From contig CM036620.1 of the NCBI GenBank assembly GCA_020746105.1, positions 28,598,118-28,662,117 of the forward strand: a stretch of 64,000 nucleotides of DNA. The letters run 5' to 3'. Below the pieces are notes generated by a model. It saw only the letters and a list, made by a program, of their open reading frames with translations. It was not told where the DNA came from and did no database searches. How positions within the stretch are numbered: position 1 is the first letter of the stretch; each line of letters opens with the position of its first letter. This document shows positions 39,798-53,213 of this stretch, in pieces. Made by a program: the position numbers and the translations under genes. This stretch comes from Trogon surrucura (lineage: Eukaryota > Chordata > Aves > Trogoniformes > Trogonidae).

Positions 39798-40947
39798 CCT
39801 CGGGAAAGCAGCATCTTGCCACATTGAAGGGACACCATCACTTCACATGTCACAAGTCCTGTGGCTGGTAGATGTGGCCAGTCTAAGTTTACACAGAGGA
39901 AATATAAGTGTGGAAGTTTTATTTGTCTTTCCTCTCTGAATGCATGCATTTTCATGTAGAGTCGATTTTAGCACAAAAAGAAGGGTAATGGAAGCTTATA
40001 GATCTGAAGACGACCTTTAGTCACTTGCTTAAAACTGCCCATGGCAAACCATTTTTTTCTATAGTGTTAGTAAGCCTTATTTGAATGCACCTCTGGTGGG
40101 TTATCTTCATGCTCCTGTTGGAAGAATGTTCTGGAAGCTCAGTTCTAGCACTGAATCTTAAAAATATCCAAGAAAAATGCTTTTTTTTTCCCTTTTTTTT
40201 AACTGGTTGGTATCAGTTTGTTCTGCTGTCAGTACAGTTCAATAGTTTAAACTATGTTCTCCATTCACAGTAGTTAACATTCTGCAGTGTTCCTGAGGAA
40301 AACTCTGCCCCTTTTCTAGATTTCATTTTGTTAAGTAAACAAGCTATGCTCTTTCAGTTTGATTCTTTCTCATGGGTTGTGAGCAGGCATGTGAAATATC
40401 ACGCATAAATACAGGGAAAATACTGAGAAAGAAAACATCTGTGCATAGATAGAGTGGAAGGTGTAATTTCAAAGGAAGTAAGAGTGGTGGAGAAAAGGAA
40501 ACAGATATGTCTGTAGCCTGGTACAGAGTAGTATGAGGCTGTGCACAGCTGACAAATCAAGGTAAACCTTCCAACCTTGATTTCTTTGTAAATCTGTAAA
40601 AAAAAACAACAAAAAAAACATTATGGGCATTTGCAGATGTATAGACCATTCTTCATATTTCTGGTAGACTCAGAATTGTAAAGAATTGTTTCTTTTCATC
40701 TTTGAAAGAGTATCTGGGTCATTTCTGGGGAAAAACAAATTTCTAAATACTTGCTCAGGAGGCTGCAGTGAAACAAAAAGGCATGGGTATGACAAGAAAT
40801 ATTTGTCTGTTTCTGTGTAGAAAACTGTTGCCCTATGCTTTCCCAGCACTGCCCTACTTGCCTGCTGGCCACAGGTGCTGGGGACAAGCTTGTGGGACCA
40901 GACCCTGCTGTAGCTGATCATGTCTATGCTGACATAGACCTTATAGA
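39798..40947. other. Intron-like sequence, nothing recognised
   Basis: Between the solo LTR and a CR1 copy. T- and A-runs only. Confidence 0.5.
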
Positions 40948-41358
40948 CCTTATGAGGAGCAATTGAGGGAGCTGGGACTTTTCAGTTTGAGGAAGAGGAG
41001 GCTGAGGGGGGACCTCATCATGCTCTACAATTACTTGAAAGGACATTGTAGAGAGGTTGGTGCTGGTCTCTTCTCACAGGTCATTAGGGACAGAACCAGG
41101 GGGAATGGGTTCAAGTTGCAACAGGGCAGGTTTAGGCTTGACATTAGGAAGAAATTCTTCACGGAAGGAGTGGTCAGACACTGGAACAGACTGCCTAGGG
41201 AGGTGGTTGAGTCGCCATCCCTGGATGTGTTTAAGTGTCGCTTAGATGTGGTGTTGGGTGATATGGCTTAGGGGTGAACTTGTAGTGTAGGGTTAATGGT
41301 TGGACTCGATGATCCCAAGGGTCTTTTCCAACCTGAACTGTTCTATGATTCTATGATA
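40948..41358 (+). mobile_element. CR1 LINE 3' fragment (about 410 bp)
   Basis: Sense CR1: TATGAGGAGCAATTGAGGGA, AGGAAGAGGAGGCTGAGGGG, CTCTACAATTACTTGAAAGG and so on to ATTCTATGATTCTATGAT. Its tail TAGTGTAGGGTTAATGGTTG marks a different CR1 subfamily from the 42.3 kb copy, shared with the antisense copy at 56 kb. The 102-codon frame in it is translated ORF2 end. Confidence 0.95.
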
Positions 41359-42313
41359 CCTGATTCTTTTTCCATCCATAGAACACCAGAAGTGCTTTGT
41401 TTCTTATTTCTTTCCATCATTCAGAAGCAAGAAAAAAACCAGCAAGCTCATTTAGTACCGATGCTTGTTGCCCTCTTTATATATGTTCTATGGCAGACTC
41501 CAGAGCGAGGTCTCTTGTTTTGCAGGTGTAATTTTGTCTCAGTGTGTGAACTCATGCATCTGGGCTACCAGGTCTGACAATAGGTGTCAAAACTCTGTAT
41601 GACTCAAATTTAAGACTGGGATATGGACTCAGATCTTCCTCGGTTTTTCTCTATATCATTCTTCCACAGTTGCTGGTATGGTCTTGTAGTCAAGCTGTGC
41701 CCTATCATCACTATGTTGTAGTTGGATCAAGTGGAGGGAGTTACCTAGGGTGTTCATCATTGCTTGAAAAACAGGAGAAGAACACAGGAAATCTTAGGCA
41801 TTTTTCTTTATTTCACATATTTTGATTAAACAATAAAGGTTACAAAGGCTCTTCTAACATTAAATGACTGGATACAAAGCTTATGTAAAAATTCAGAAGA
41901 ATCTTTAAAAAATCTTTAGATAGAGAGTAAAACTACCTAAAATGCCTGAGCAAGTGAAAAATAAGTAAATTAACCCAACTTTGGGTGCAAATAGATCGTG
42001 TAAATAGATCAGTTGAACTAAGGCTTAGACTTGGGTTTTTAATACATTAACTACCTCTTAAACTATATCCAAGGTAAAAGATATGTCACAAATGTGAAAC
42101 TTTAAAAGTGCAATTTATATTTTGAACTGACAAAAGGAAAGAAAGATTGCATTTCACTGACTTAGCCATGCTTTGTCAGGTCTTTTGTAGCTCTTCAGAC
42201 AGCACCAATTGAACACCATTATTTTCTGTAAATGTGCTGTTTTCCTCTGCAGTTATTACACAGAGTTCACCAAAGAGCAACCAAATGATCTGAACCTGCC
42301 TCTTGCAGCCAGT
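41359..42313. other. Intron-like sequence, nothing recognised
   Basis: Between two CR1 copies of opposite orientation. No signal seen. Confidence 0.5.
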
Positions 42314-43546
42314 CACAGAATCACAGAATGTTAGAGGTTGGAAGGGACCTCAAAAGATCATCTAGTCCAACCCCCCCACCAGAGTAGGATCACCTACAGC
42401 AGAGCGCAGAGGAAAGCGTCCAGAAGGGTTTTGAATCCCTCCAAAGAAGGAGATTCCACAACCTCCCTGGGCAGCCTGTGCCAGTGCTCTGTCATCCTCA
42501 CTGTTTTTTCTAACATTTTTATGGAACCTCCTATGTTCCAGTTTGCACCCATTGCCCCTTGTCCTGTCATTGGGCATCACTGAAAAGAGCCTGGCTCTGT
42601 CCTCCTGACACTCCCCCTTGACATATTTATGAACATTAATGAAGTCACCCCTCAGCCTCCTCTTCTCCAAGCTAAAGAGACTCAGCTCCTTCAGCCTTTC
42701 CTCATAAGGGAGATGTTCCACTCCCTTCATCATCTTTGTGGCTCTGTGCTGGACTCTCTCAAGCAGTTCCCTGTCCTTCCTGAACTGAGGGGCCCAGAAC
42801 TGGACACAATATTCCAGATGCGGCCTCACCAGGGCAGAGTAGAGGGGAAGGAGGACCTCTCTTGACCTACTTGATACTCCCCTTCTGATACACCTTAGGA
42901 TGCCATTGGCCTTCTCGGCCATGAGGGCACATTGCTGGCTCATGGTCATCCCGCTGTCCGCTAGAACCCCCAGGTCCCTTTCTCCTACACTGCTCTCCAG
43001 TAGGTCAGACCGCAACCTGTATTGGCACATGGGGTTATTCTTTCCCAAGTGCAAAACTCTACACTTGCCCTTGTTGAACTTCATGAGATTTCTCCCCACC
43101 CAGCCCTCCAGCCTGTCCAGGTCTCTCTGGATGGCAGCACAGCCTTCTGGTGTGTCAACCACTCCTCCCAGTTTCGTGTCATCAGCAAACTTGCTGACAA
43201 CATTCTCTAATCCCTCATCCAGGTCATTGATAAATATATTGAAAAGCACCTGCCTGAGCACTGACCTCTGGGGGACCCCACTAGACACAGGCATCCACCC
43301 AGACTCTGCCCCATTGACCACAACTCTCTGGCTTCTTCCCTTCAACCAATTAGTGACCCATCTCACTACTTGGTCATCCAGACCACACTTCCTCAGTTTA
43401 CCTATGAAGATGCTGTGGAAGACAGTGTCAAAAGCCTTGCTGATGTCCAGGTAGACCACATCAACTGCATGGACACTGTCCATCCACCTGGTTATGTCTT
43501 CATAAAAGGCTATCAGGTTGGTCAAACATGACTTCCCTTGTTGAAG
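42314..43546 (-). mobile_element. CR1 LINE, 5'-truncated copy of about 1.2 kb with reverse-transcriptase coding region
   Basis: The largest CR1 copy here, inserted in minus orientation. The 3' end at 42314 is the usual CR1 end (TCACAGAATCACAGAATG as read on the plus strand). The 5' end breaks off inside ORF2 at the conserved segment [10 protein letters not shown] near 43546, the 5' truncation typical of target-primed reverse transcription. It lies beside another short CR1 tail (43590-43660), with about 45 bp of other sequence between them. Compared with the copy at 33.7 kb, the 3' part shows a small deletion and rearrangement around 42500-42520. Confidence 0.95.
42362..43546 (-). pseudogene. 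CR1 ORF2 reverse transcriptase, C-terminal fragment
   Basis: An open frame of nearly 400 codons runs through the palm and thumb of the CR1 reverse transcriptase and the region downstream. Motif A is visible as [11 protein letters not shown], with the catalytic aspartate. Motif C is [10 protein letters not shown]. Motif B reads [18 protein letters not shown]: the normally invariant PQG glycine is arginine, and the following LGP is LRQ, so the enzyme would probably be inactive even if complete. The endonuclease, ORF1 and N-terminal RT are missing. Near 42510 the frame leaves the usual CR1 ending ([16 protein letters not shown]-like) because of a short deletion and continues in another frame to a stop at 42362. 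The opposite-strand frame at 42900-43454 is a shadow. A dead retroposon that has kept its frame, hence fairly young. Confidence 0.9.
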
Positions 43547-43589
43547 AAGTAAGGGATTTTTTACCCTTCAGTTTTCCATTTGTTGCACA

Positions 43590-43660
43590 TAGAATCATAG
43601 AATTGTCAGCGTTGGAAGGGACCTTAAAGATCATCTAGTTCCAACTCCCCTGCCATGGAG
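43590..43660 (-). mobile_element. CR1 LINE 3'-end fragment
   Basis: Antisense CR1 terminus (ATAGAATCATAGAATTGTCA, GGAAGGGACCTTAAAGATC, ATCTAGTTCCAACTCCCCTG). Same orientation as, and about 45 bp from, the 5' break of the long copy, so two independent CR1 insertions lie side by side. Confidence 0.9.
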
Positions 43661-45719
<2,059 letters not shown>

Positions 45720-45885
45720 GCCCAGGGAAGTGGTGGAGTCACCATCCATGGAGGTATTTAAAAGACATGTTAGATGTGGTGCTTAGGGACATGGTTTAGC
45801 AGTGGGCTTGGCAGTGCTGGGTTAACAGCTGGACTGGATGATCTTAAAGGTCCTTTCCAACCTAAATGATTTTATAATCCTACCT
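45720..45885 (+). mobile_element. CR1 LINE 3' fragment
   Basis: Sense CR1 end: CCCAGGGAAGTGGTGGAGTC, TGGAGGTATTTAAAAGACAT, GGACTGGATGATCTTAAAGG, ending in eroded ATGATTTTATAATCC. Moderately diverged. Confidence 0.9.
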
Positions 45886-48800
45886 ACGGTAGCAATGCCA
45901 ATACTGGCCACATGCATGCTCTTCAGGGAAGACATGGAGCTCAGCAGGAGTTGTTAACTGAGTCCAGAGCAAATGCTGAGCTATACCACAAATCTCTTGA
46001 GAAGCTCAGAGGTGTTTTTTGAGCTCCATGGAGAAGCTGGGGACAGTCAGCAGCCTCTGTCTCAAGGCAGGTGAGACAGGGGTGACTCTCAAAGAGCAGG
46101 CCAGCACTATCATCAGAGCATTGAGTTGGACATGTTGCAGGGTCCAAAACTCAACATTTAGAGAAGGCTCTGACTGAGCTGCTCAGTTATGAACATCTTT
46201 GTATGGCTGCTGCCCCTTAGCAAAATGAAGTGCGGATCCCTCCAGATGTTGTCATTTTTCCACACATTATGACAAAACATGAGATTTCTACTAATGCCTC
46301 CACACGGCTGAACAAAACTATCCTAGTGAATGACAAATAAACAGACATAACATAGAAAAGAAAAGATTTTTTTAAAGCTATTACCACTAAGCCTGAATTT
46401 TAAGACATGGAAAAATGAGAGAAGACAGACTATTAATTCCATCTAAAGGACTGGCCTTATTTCTAGTCTAATAATCTATTTAAACTCCATGTAATCACAA
46501 CATTTGCATTGATTAGCTCACTGAAATGTAATCTTATTAGTGGTTCACAAGGTTGCATTTAATCTAACTGATTATGCTAGTGCATCTCCAAATAGTTGGC
46601 TTGGTATTGTCGCAATTTCTAATGAATTGTCTGTGCACTACAATCCACCAAATAAAAGTTATTACCTAGCTTATTCTGATTTATTCTAGTTTTCTGCATG
46701 CACTAGTCATTTTTCATTTATCTGAAGTCTTATGTAAACTTCCTATTGCTAACAAGCTACCAAAACCCCTATAATGCACATTTTCTGCACATTGGCATCT
46801 ATTTGCAGTCTTCATAATTGAAAAAAAACCAAACAGGTTTTCCTCCCATGAATACTCATGCAGCTTGTTTCTGCTCATTCAGTGTAATGGAAACCTCCTT
46901 GCTGAAGAGCACCTGACTTGGTGGGTAGCTCCACAACTGATTTGCATAAGGAAATTACAGCTGCAAGACAGGCTTTTCCAGTGGTTTCTCTTTCTTTCAA
47001 TGCTGGATTAGTTCTTATATTAATCCCTGTTAAGACAAGGATTGTTTATAGAGGGCAGCTTTAACAGCGATGCTAAGTTTTTTCACTCTGCTTTTGCCTA
47101 CATATTGAAAGTCACTGAGCTGTGAAAGATCACATTTCTATCTGGGGACTTGCGCCAAGGGAAAAGGAAGGTCACCCCTTGCAAATGGACAACAGCAGCC
47201 CTTTATGCAGCAATTGCTGCTTTGGTACAAGAGTTAAAAGTCAGGATAATAGAGCCACAGCTGATCAGGAAAAAGGAAATGTGGAACAAAGGGACAATTT
47301 AAGCCTGGTTGTAAGGAGGTTCCAGCCTTGCTTAAGCCACAGTAATTACACCGGAGCTGAATTGAGCCATGCTGTCTTCAAAGAAACAAGCTGTATGTAG
47401 GAAGAATAAAAAGTGTATTTGGTATAGTCCTTTGAAAGTGCAGCAGCCAAACAATGACATCTTTAGCCATCCCGGTCTCCAGCACTTCATGCCACAGAAA
47501 GTTGAGAGTGTGCAATGTGTTCATCTTTCTGCTGTTTCCCTCACTACTTGTCTATTTTACTTTCCTCTGTCAGGGAAAGAAACACTTTACCCTGTCCAGA
47601 AGAGGCTCAGCTTTGCAGGTTTCTTGTGAGGGAGGGATTAGTGTTGTAAATCTAAAGTTGAGCTGTCGAAGACAGGGATGCTGGTATACATTTTCCAGAT
47701 GTTTATTGCAGGTGTGTTAAAGGCTGCATTTGCTGTGGCAATTCCTGGAGCTCTTCTCCTTACATCTGACAGGGTGAAGAGTTAAAAAAGTTAAATGGCA
47801 GTTTGCAGTCAGTGGTAAGGGGGAAAGGACCTGGAGGAATGGACTGGTGTTCAACCCCAAGGTCCACCTCAAAGTACCACTGTGAGATGGCCTAAACTGC
47901 TCAGCATTTCCTCACATCCCAGGGCAATCTTGCTGATGAAACACTACCAGGGTGATGCTTGGTGCATGCATTTCTTAGCAGGACATAACTGCCCAAAAGC
48001 TGTGTGCCAACACATACCTGCATTTGGCACCACCACGGTGGCTTGTGCCCCTATGAGCAGTGGTTGTGTGACATTAAAGTGCATTACAAGTGCTCAAGCT
48101 TTTTCTGTCTATCAGGTTAAGCTTGACCATGAAGCCAATGAGCCTTAGGGCTGTTGCTAAAATGGCATAAACCTAGAAGTGGAAGTAATGGACATAAAAC
48201 TGCTTGAGTGCTTACAGTTATCTTGTAATTAGAACAGATGCCTTTATGCTAAAGGGTCAAAAACAGTTTCACAGTATCTGTGTAAGCCACCTCAGGCTAC
48301 TTTTATTACTAGCTTATTAGCTATGATTGTGATGGGAACAAGTAGCTAAACCTGGTGGACCTCTGTGGACCACCCTGTTTGTCCTACCCAGAGCTGCAGG
48401 ATAATGTTACATCATGCCCTGAAAGCCTTTTTAAAATAGTAAACTTACAAAAATGCTTTTTGATGCAACCAGGATGTGCCTTCCAATGACAATATAGGTG
48501 TTTACAGTATACATGTGAGAGGGATGCTGTTATGGGTATTTAGTCTGGAATAGTAGAAAATAATGGCCAATAAGAAAATATCTTTTTCCTCTGCTGCTTT
48601 CTATTAAATGTATTTGAGATGCTATAATCAGGCTTCTTTAGTGGTTCTGCCTAGTACTAATTTTTGCTTTTAGCTTTGTACAGATACACAGTGAATATAT
48701 TATCTCCTTTCCTTATGTGTGAGAAGACTGTTAATTCAAATGCAGTGGTATGATATTAGCTATAAGATGTCTCTGAGGTCAACTGTTTCATGATAACAAC

Positions 48801-48930
48801 CCTGATTCTCTCTGCCTTAGAGGCAGCTGCAGATGTGAGTGGACAGTACAGAGGCTAGGAGAAGGAGCTTCTGCTGTACCGTTTAAAGAGAAACAGCAAG
48901 TGAACACAGCAATAATCTGGCTGAACAACA
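45886..48930. other. Intron-like sequence, nothing recognised
   Basis: Plus-strand open frames near 47.1-48.1 kb have no domain and no convincing splice context. A minus-strand donor-like AATGCAG|GTATGT at about 48018 lacks a matching acceptor. Confidence 0.5.
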
Positions 48931-49130
48931 AATCACAGAGTGGCTGAAGCTGGAAGGGATGCCTGAAGGTCATCTGGTCCAACTCCCTGCTCAAGCAGGG
49001 CCACCTGGATCAGGCTGCCTAGGACCACATCCAGATGGCTGTTGAGTATCTCCAATGACAGAGACTCCACAACTTCTTTGGGGAACTTGTGCCAGTGCTT
49101 GGTCACTGCCACACTGGAAAAGATATCAAA
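48931..49130 (-). mobile_element. CR1 LINE 3' fragment, older copy
   Basis: Antisense CR1: ATCACAGAGTGGCTGAAGC, TGGAAGGGATGCCTGAAGG, GGTCCAACTCCCTGCTCAAG and CCAGTGCTTGGTCACTGCCA. The minus-strand frame across it contains the translated CR1 tail (HWHKFPKEVVESLSLEI). The 5' limit is blurred. Confidence 0.85.
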
Positions 49131-51127
49131 CTTAGCTTCTACACACTGGGTCAGATACTTAACTGGGTCCATTCTTGCAGTCTACTATTCTGTCCTGTAC
49201 TGAAAATTTTCCTTACTCTCCCATATAATTCAGAGTCCTTTCAAGATCATGAAGGTGTTATTCCTGTTCGTCTTATGGGCTGCCTCGACTGATAAAATAG
49301 ATGGATGTTTTCACAGTAGAAGAAAATGTCAATGGCTTTTTCCCCTCTTTCTCTGTATTTTTGAAAAAAAAAAGTCGTGAAAATCATGACCCAACCTCTC
49401 TGTGGTGCACTGTGGTGCCATCCAGGGAAATCAGCTTAGCCAGCATTCAGCTTCAGGCTAACCCCCAAGGATGCCACTAGCAAGTCAAAAGGACAATATT
49501 TCATCTTCACACTGAAGCTCCCATATTCTCTTTCCAGGCACGCTCCATGGGAGAGGGGAGAATACACAGGAGTTTACCTCTGGTTTGATTTAGTGATGCG
49601 TGACAGCTCCACCACTGAAGCACCAGGCGTCTGCATGGCACTTGGGAGAGCAGGGGTGTGCTCCGTATGTGCCTCCCACCACACTGCACAGAGCATCTCC
49701 AGACAAACAGCTTCATAAAAGAACGAGAGAAACCCTGCTTGCAACAAGCATACATGTCTCTCCATGCTGATTAAACGCCTGCTTTTTGTTCGTGGTTTCT
49801 TCCACTCCAATAAACATCAGGAACAGCCTAATTATGTTTTTCTCACTACTCAACTTGTGTTCATTAATGTTATCTAAGCATATCTCCACATCATACCACG
49901 GAGACTTGAAGTCAGATTTTCTAAAGACTTTTAAGCACCTTATTCACAATGATTTCTATCAACTATGGCAAGGATACTTTCTATAAAATTCGTGTTTTCA
50001 CCAATCAACATAAAGGAAAGCTGGTAGCTTAGAAAAGCATTACACAAATCATCTGAATAGATGTGGGGCAGAGGATGGGCAGTCTGATTGCCTGTGGCTT
50101 TTCAGATTTCCAAATTAAGTTTCATACTGTTTCAGAGTTGATTTAAATGGTCTGTATTCTTCTACACAACTGAAAATGGCTATTATGAAAAATGGTACGT
50201 TACAGAATTGTCTGACACAACATTTTGCCAAATCAATACAATTTCACCAAGTTCAGTTTTGAGAAAGACACATTTTTTTTATGAGAAATTAAGTTCCCTG
50301 ATCACTGCCCAACCAATCCTGCCGAACTCCATGTTTTGTATGAGTTGAGCATGTCCATGCGTTTTTTTCCAGGATTCTGATGAAAATATGACCTGAGGCC
50401 TCCTTCTGGGATGGTTTGAAAGGTTCAACTCCAGATGATCTGTAAATACATATATTTTGGTGTACTCCCTGTGCAATGCAGACACGTGTGCCTCCTTCTT
50501 TTCTGCAGAAAAACTCATCTCTAGAGACCCTCTGCTTTAAGCAGAGAGAGACAACATGAGAGTATACAGCTGGAGCCAGTGCTCACCGAGAGCTGTCATG
50601 TGGGTTTCTGCAGGGATTTTGTGTGCTGAACAGGTATCTATCGGAAAATCCGCAAGACAATTTGCTCTGAAAAAAGTACTGAAATCAGAGGAATTACCCT
50701 CCAGACAATGCATACTGTCTGGAAGTTCTTGGGATTTCAAAAAAAGACAAAAAAAAATAATTCAAAATCATAGCAGCAAACAAATGTAGTGTATTTTTTC
50801 TCATTATGTTCTCTATTCCTCAGAGATGTGTTGCAGACAGAAATCAAAGGCTCTTATGCCTTCCTCAATATGAACATGGATATTGTTGAAACCTCTGTGT
50901 GTTCTCAGCTGATTATGGAAGGTCTCAGAACTTTGCATCTAACACATGTCAGATGCCTAGGCAAGCTGCTCTGTTTGATCAGTGGTCATCACCCTCCCAG
51001 AAGGTGCTTAGTTATGGCAACCACCTGGCAGAAAGATGTCCTCCGCTCTCACCAGAACTGATGTGGCTGCACAGAGAGATCTCCCACTAAAACGTGCAAC
51101 TGTCCAGGCTGCGTCTAGCTCTGCAGT
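49131..51127. other. Intron-like sequence, nothing recognised
   Basis: No repeat or coding signal seen between two CR1 copies. Confidence 0.5.
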
Positions 51128-51609
51128 CCTAGGAAAGACATGGACCTGTTCGAGCAGGTCCAGAGCAGGGCCACAAAAATGATCAGAGAGCTGGAACGCC
51201 TCCCCTGTGAGGACAGGCCAAGAGAGTCGGGGTTGTTGAGCCTGGAGAAGGCTCCAGGGAAACCTTATTGTGGCCTTCCAATACTTAAAGGGGGCCTATA
51301 AGAAAGATGAGGACAGACTTTTAGCAGGGCATGTTGTGATGGGACAAGAGGTAATAGTTCTAAACTAAAAGAGCTTAGTTTCAGAACAGATATAAGGAAG
51401 AAATTTTTTTATGATGAGGTTAGTGAAACACTGGAACAAGTTGCCCAGAAAAATGGTAGATGTCCCAGCCCTGGAAATGTTCAAGGTCAGGTTGGACTGA
51501 GCTCTGAGCAACCTGATCTAGTTAAAGATGTCCCTGCTCACAGATGGGAGGGTTGGATTAGATGACCTTTAAAGGTTCCTTCCAACCAAAGTTATTCTAT
51601 GACTCTACA
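51128..51609 (+). mobile_element. CR1 LINE 3' fragment (about 480 bp), old copy
   Basis: Sense CR1 with many substitutions and small indels: CAGGTCCAGAGCAGGGCCAC, GAGCCTGGAGAAGGCTCCAG, GTTGCCCAGAAAAATGGTAG, GGTTGGATTAGATGACC, ending TTCTATGACTCTACA. An older subfamily than the 41 and 42 kb copies. Confidence 0.9.
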
Positions 51610-51965
51610 TGCTCCGCAGATATGGGACTGAAAGAGAAACTATAGAACATCTCTTGAGAGTGCCTGTCAAAATGATGAATTTCCTCAGCTACAGAAATAA
51701 GGAGAATCACATGGGCAACTGCTGCAATGTTCTTTTCCAAACCAAGAGAGATTTTCCTGTATTAAGTGGTTTTTATATTTGGTGTTATGCTGGAAATTTT
51801 CTCTATGAAGGGAAATTAGTGTCACCAAAGGATAATACTTAGTAGTGCGTGGTACTGAAAATCCTGCTACCATGTGGGAAAATAAATAAATATCTATTAT
51901 TTGTGAAGTAAAGTGAGACCTTCAAGAATAAGGAATAGCCAAGAATATCTAATAGCTCTAAAACA

Positions 51966-52064
51966 TGCGATCTGCTGTAGGTGGTCCTGCTCTGGCGGGG
52001 AGGGGTTGGACTAGATGATCTTTGAGGTCCCTTTCAACCTCTAATATTCTGTGATTCTGTGAAT
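51966..52064 (+). mobile_element. CR1 LINE 3'-end fragment
   Basis: Sense CR1 terminus: CTGCTGTAGGTGGTCCTGC, GGTTGGACTAGATGATC, CCCTTTCAACCTCTAATATT, TTCTGTGATTCTGTGAA. Lies about 350 bp after the previous copy, same orientation, different subfamily (closest to those at 32.2, 33.7 and 42.3 kb). Confidence 0.9.
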
Positions 52065-53061
52065 ATGGCAGGAATTACCAGAGTTAGCACTAACATTGTG
52101 TCCCATGACCTGATAATAGATCTGATTTTTTTCACCTACTTGTAACAATTTTAGATTATTTTCTAAGTTTTGAGATAACCGCATGACTGACAACAGAGCT
52201 TTATATTCAAAGTGACTTTTAATTTCTTTAGAACAACCATTGCTAACACTTTGGAGAGGAATCCATACTGAAATTTGATTCCTGTGTAAAGACCACCCTT
52301 TGATCTGTCTACAAGTATGTCCACATGATGGAGCTGTTAAAAAATAGAACTGAGGAAAGCCTCATGCTATGGCTATGAGACATGACCCACTCTTGCCAAG
52401 TCAATATTTCCGAGGTTTCTGGTACAGCAGGATGTTGTGAACTCATGGAAATGCTTTGAATGTTGTTTATAGACCCGTTGAATGTAATAGGAATTTTCTG
52501 ACTTAATCAAAAGCAGGGATCGGTCTGCATTACCACAGGAGCTTCTCCCAGCAGCATGGATAAAGCATAGCCCAAGAGTAGCTGCTATGAGAAGGCATGC
52601 CATGGCTTTCTTCTCTCAAAGAATTTCAGAAATGCTGTGGTCTATCAGAGGCTGACAGGAAAGAGGGAGACTGTTTCTTTTGAGATGCCTCTAATAATGA
52701 GAAAAGTATCCTGAAAGGAGTGACCCTGACAGACAGTTTGATGGCTCTCATGTCACTTTCACTGCAGAGATTTCAAAAGTGAAATCTCTGAGATTTCTGT
52801 GATCTTGGCTGCTAATGGGAGTGTTCATTCAAATGGCAACAGCGTGTTAAAGCTTTGAAATGGCTCAGTGATATTCAGCAGCTGAGGCAGAGAAGCAAAT
52901 TATGTGCACTTGCCCGGCTTCCCATTATTACTTCGTATAACTGCTGTGAGAAAAAAAAAGAGGAAGATTTTAATGACACTTTTGTAACCCCTTAGCAATA
53001 CCGTTTGTAAATCACAGTTTCCAATTTCAACGATGATCAGTTTTCTTGACCTCATTCACAG

Positions 53062-53213
53062 GGTGACAAGCTTGCTAGAAGACCAGTGGTACCCAATGGG
53101 AGCGAACCAGATGGAATGGATACCTATATTAAAACGGCACTGGACTGAGGCCTCTGAGAAACTTAAAGACAAAATGGTTGAAATTATACAAGTTATCAAT
53201 TATTACAGCCGAG
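53062..53213 (+). other. Exon-like segment on the plus strand (candidate)
   Basis: Acceptor TTGACCTCATTCACAG|, donor GCCGAG|GTTGAT, 152 bp, one open frame. The peptide is rich in Trp, Lys and Glu (core QMEWIPILKRHWTEASEKLK), predicted helical, unlike translated repeat or AT-rich noise. It is antisense to the CSMD exon's strand. I do not recognise the family. It may be an exon of a nested transcript, a retrocopy fragment or chance. Confidence 0.2.

Noticed and set aside
40963-41271. 102-codon plus-strand frame
   Set aside because: Translated 3' end of CR1 ORF2, not a host gene.
42900-43454. 184-codon plus-strand frame
   Set aside because: It is the antisense shadow of the CR1 reverse transcriptase on the minus strand.
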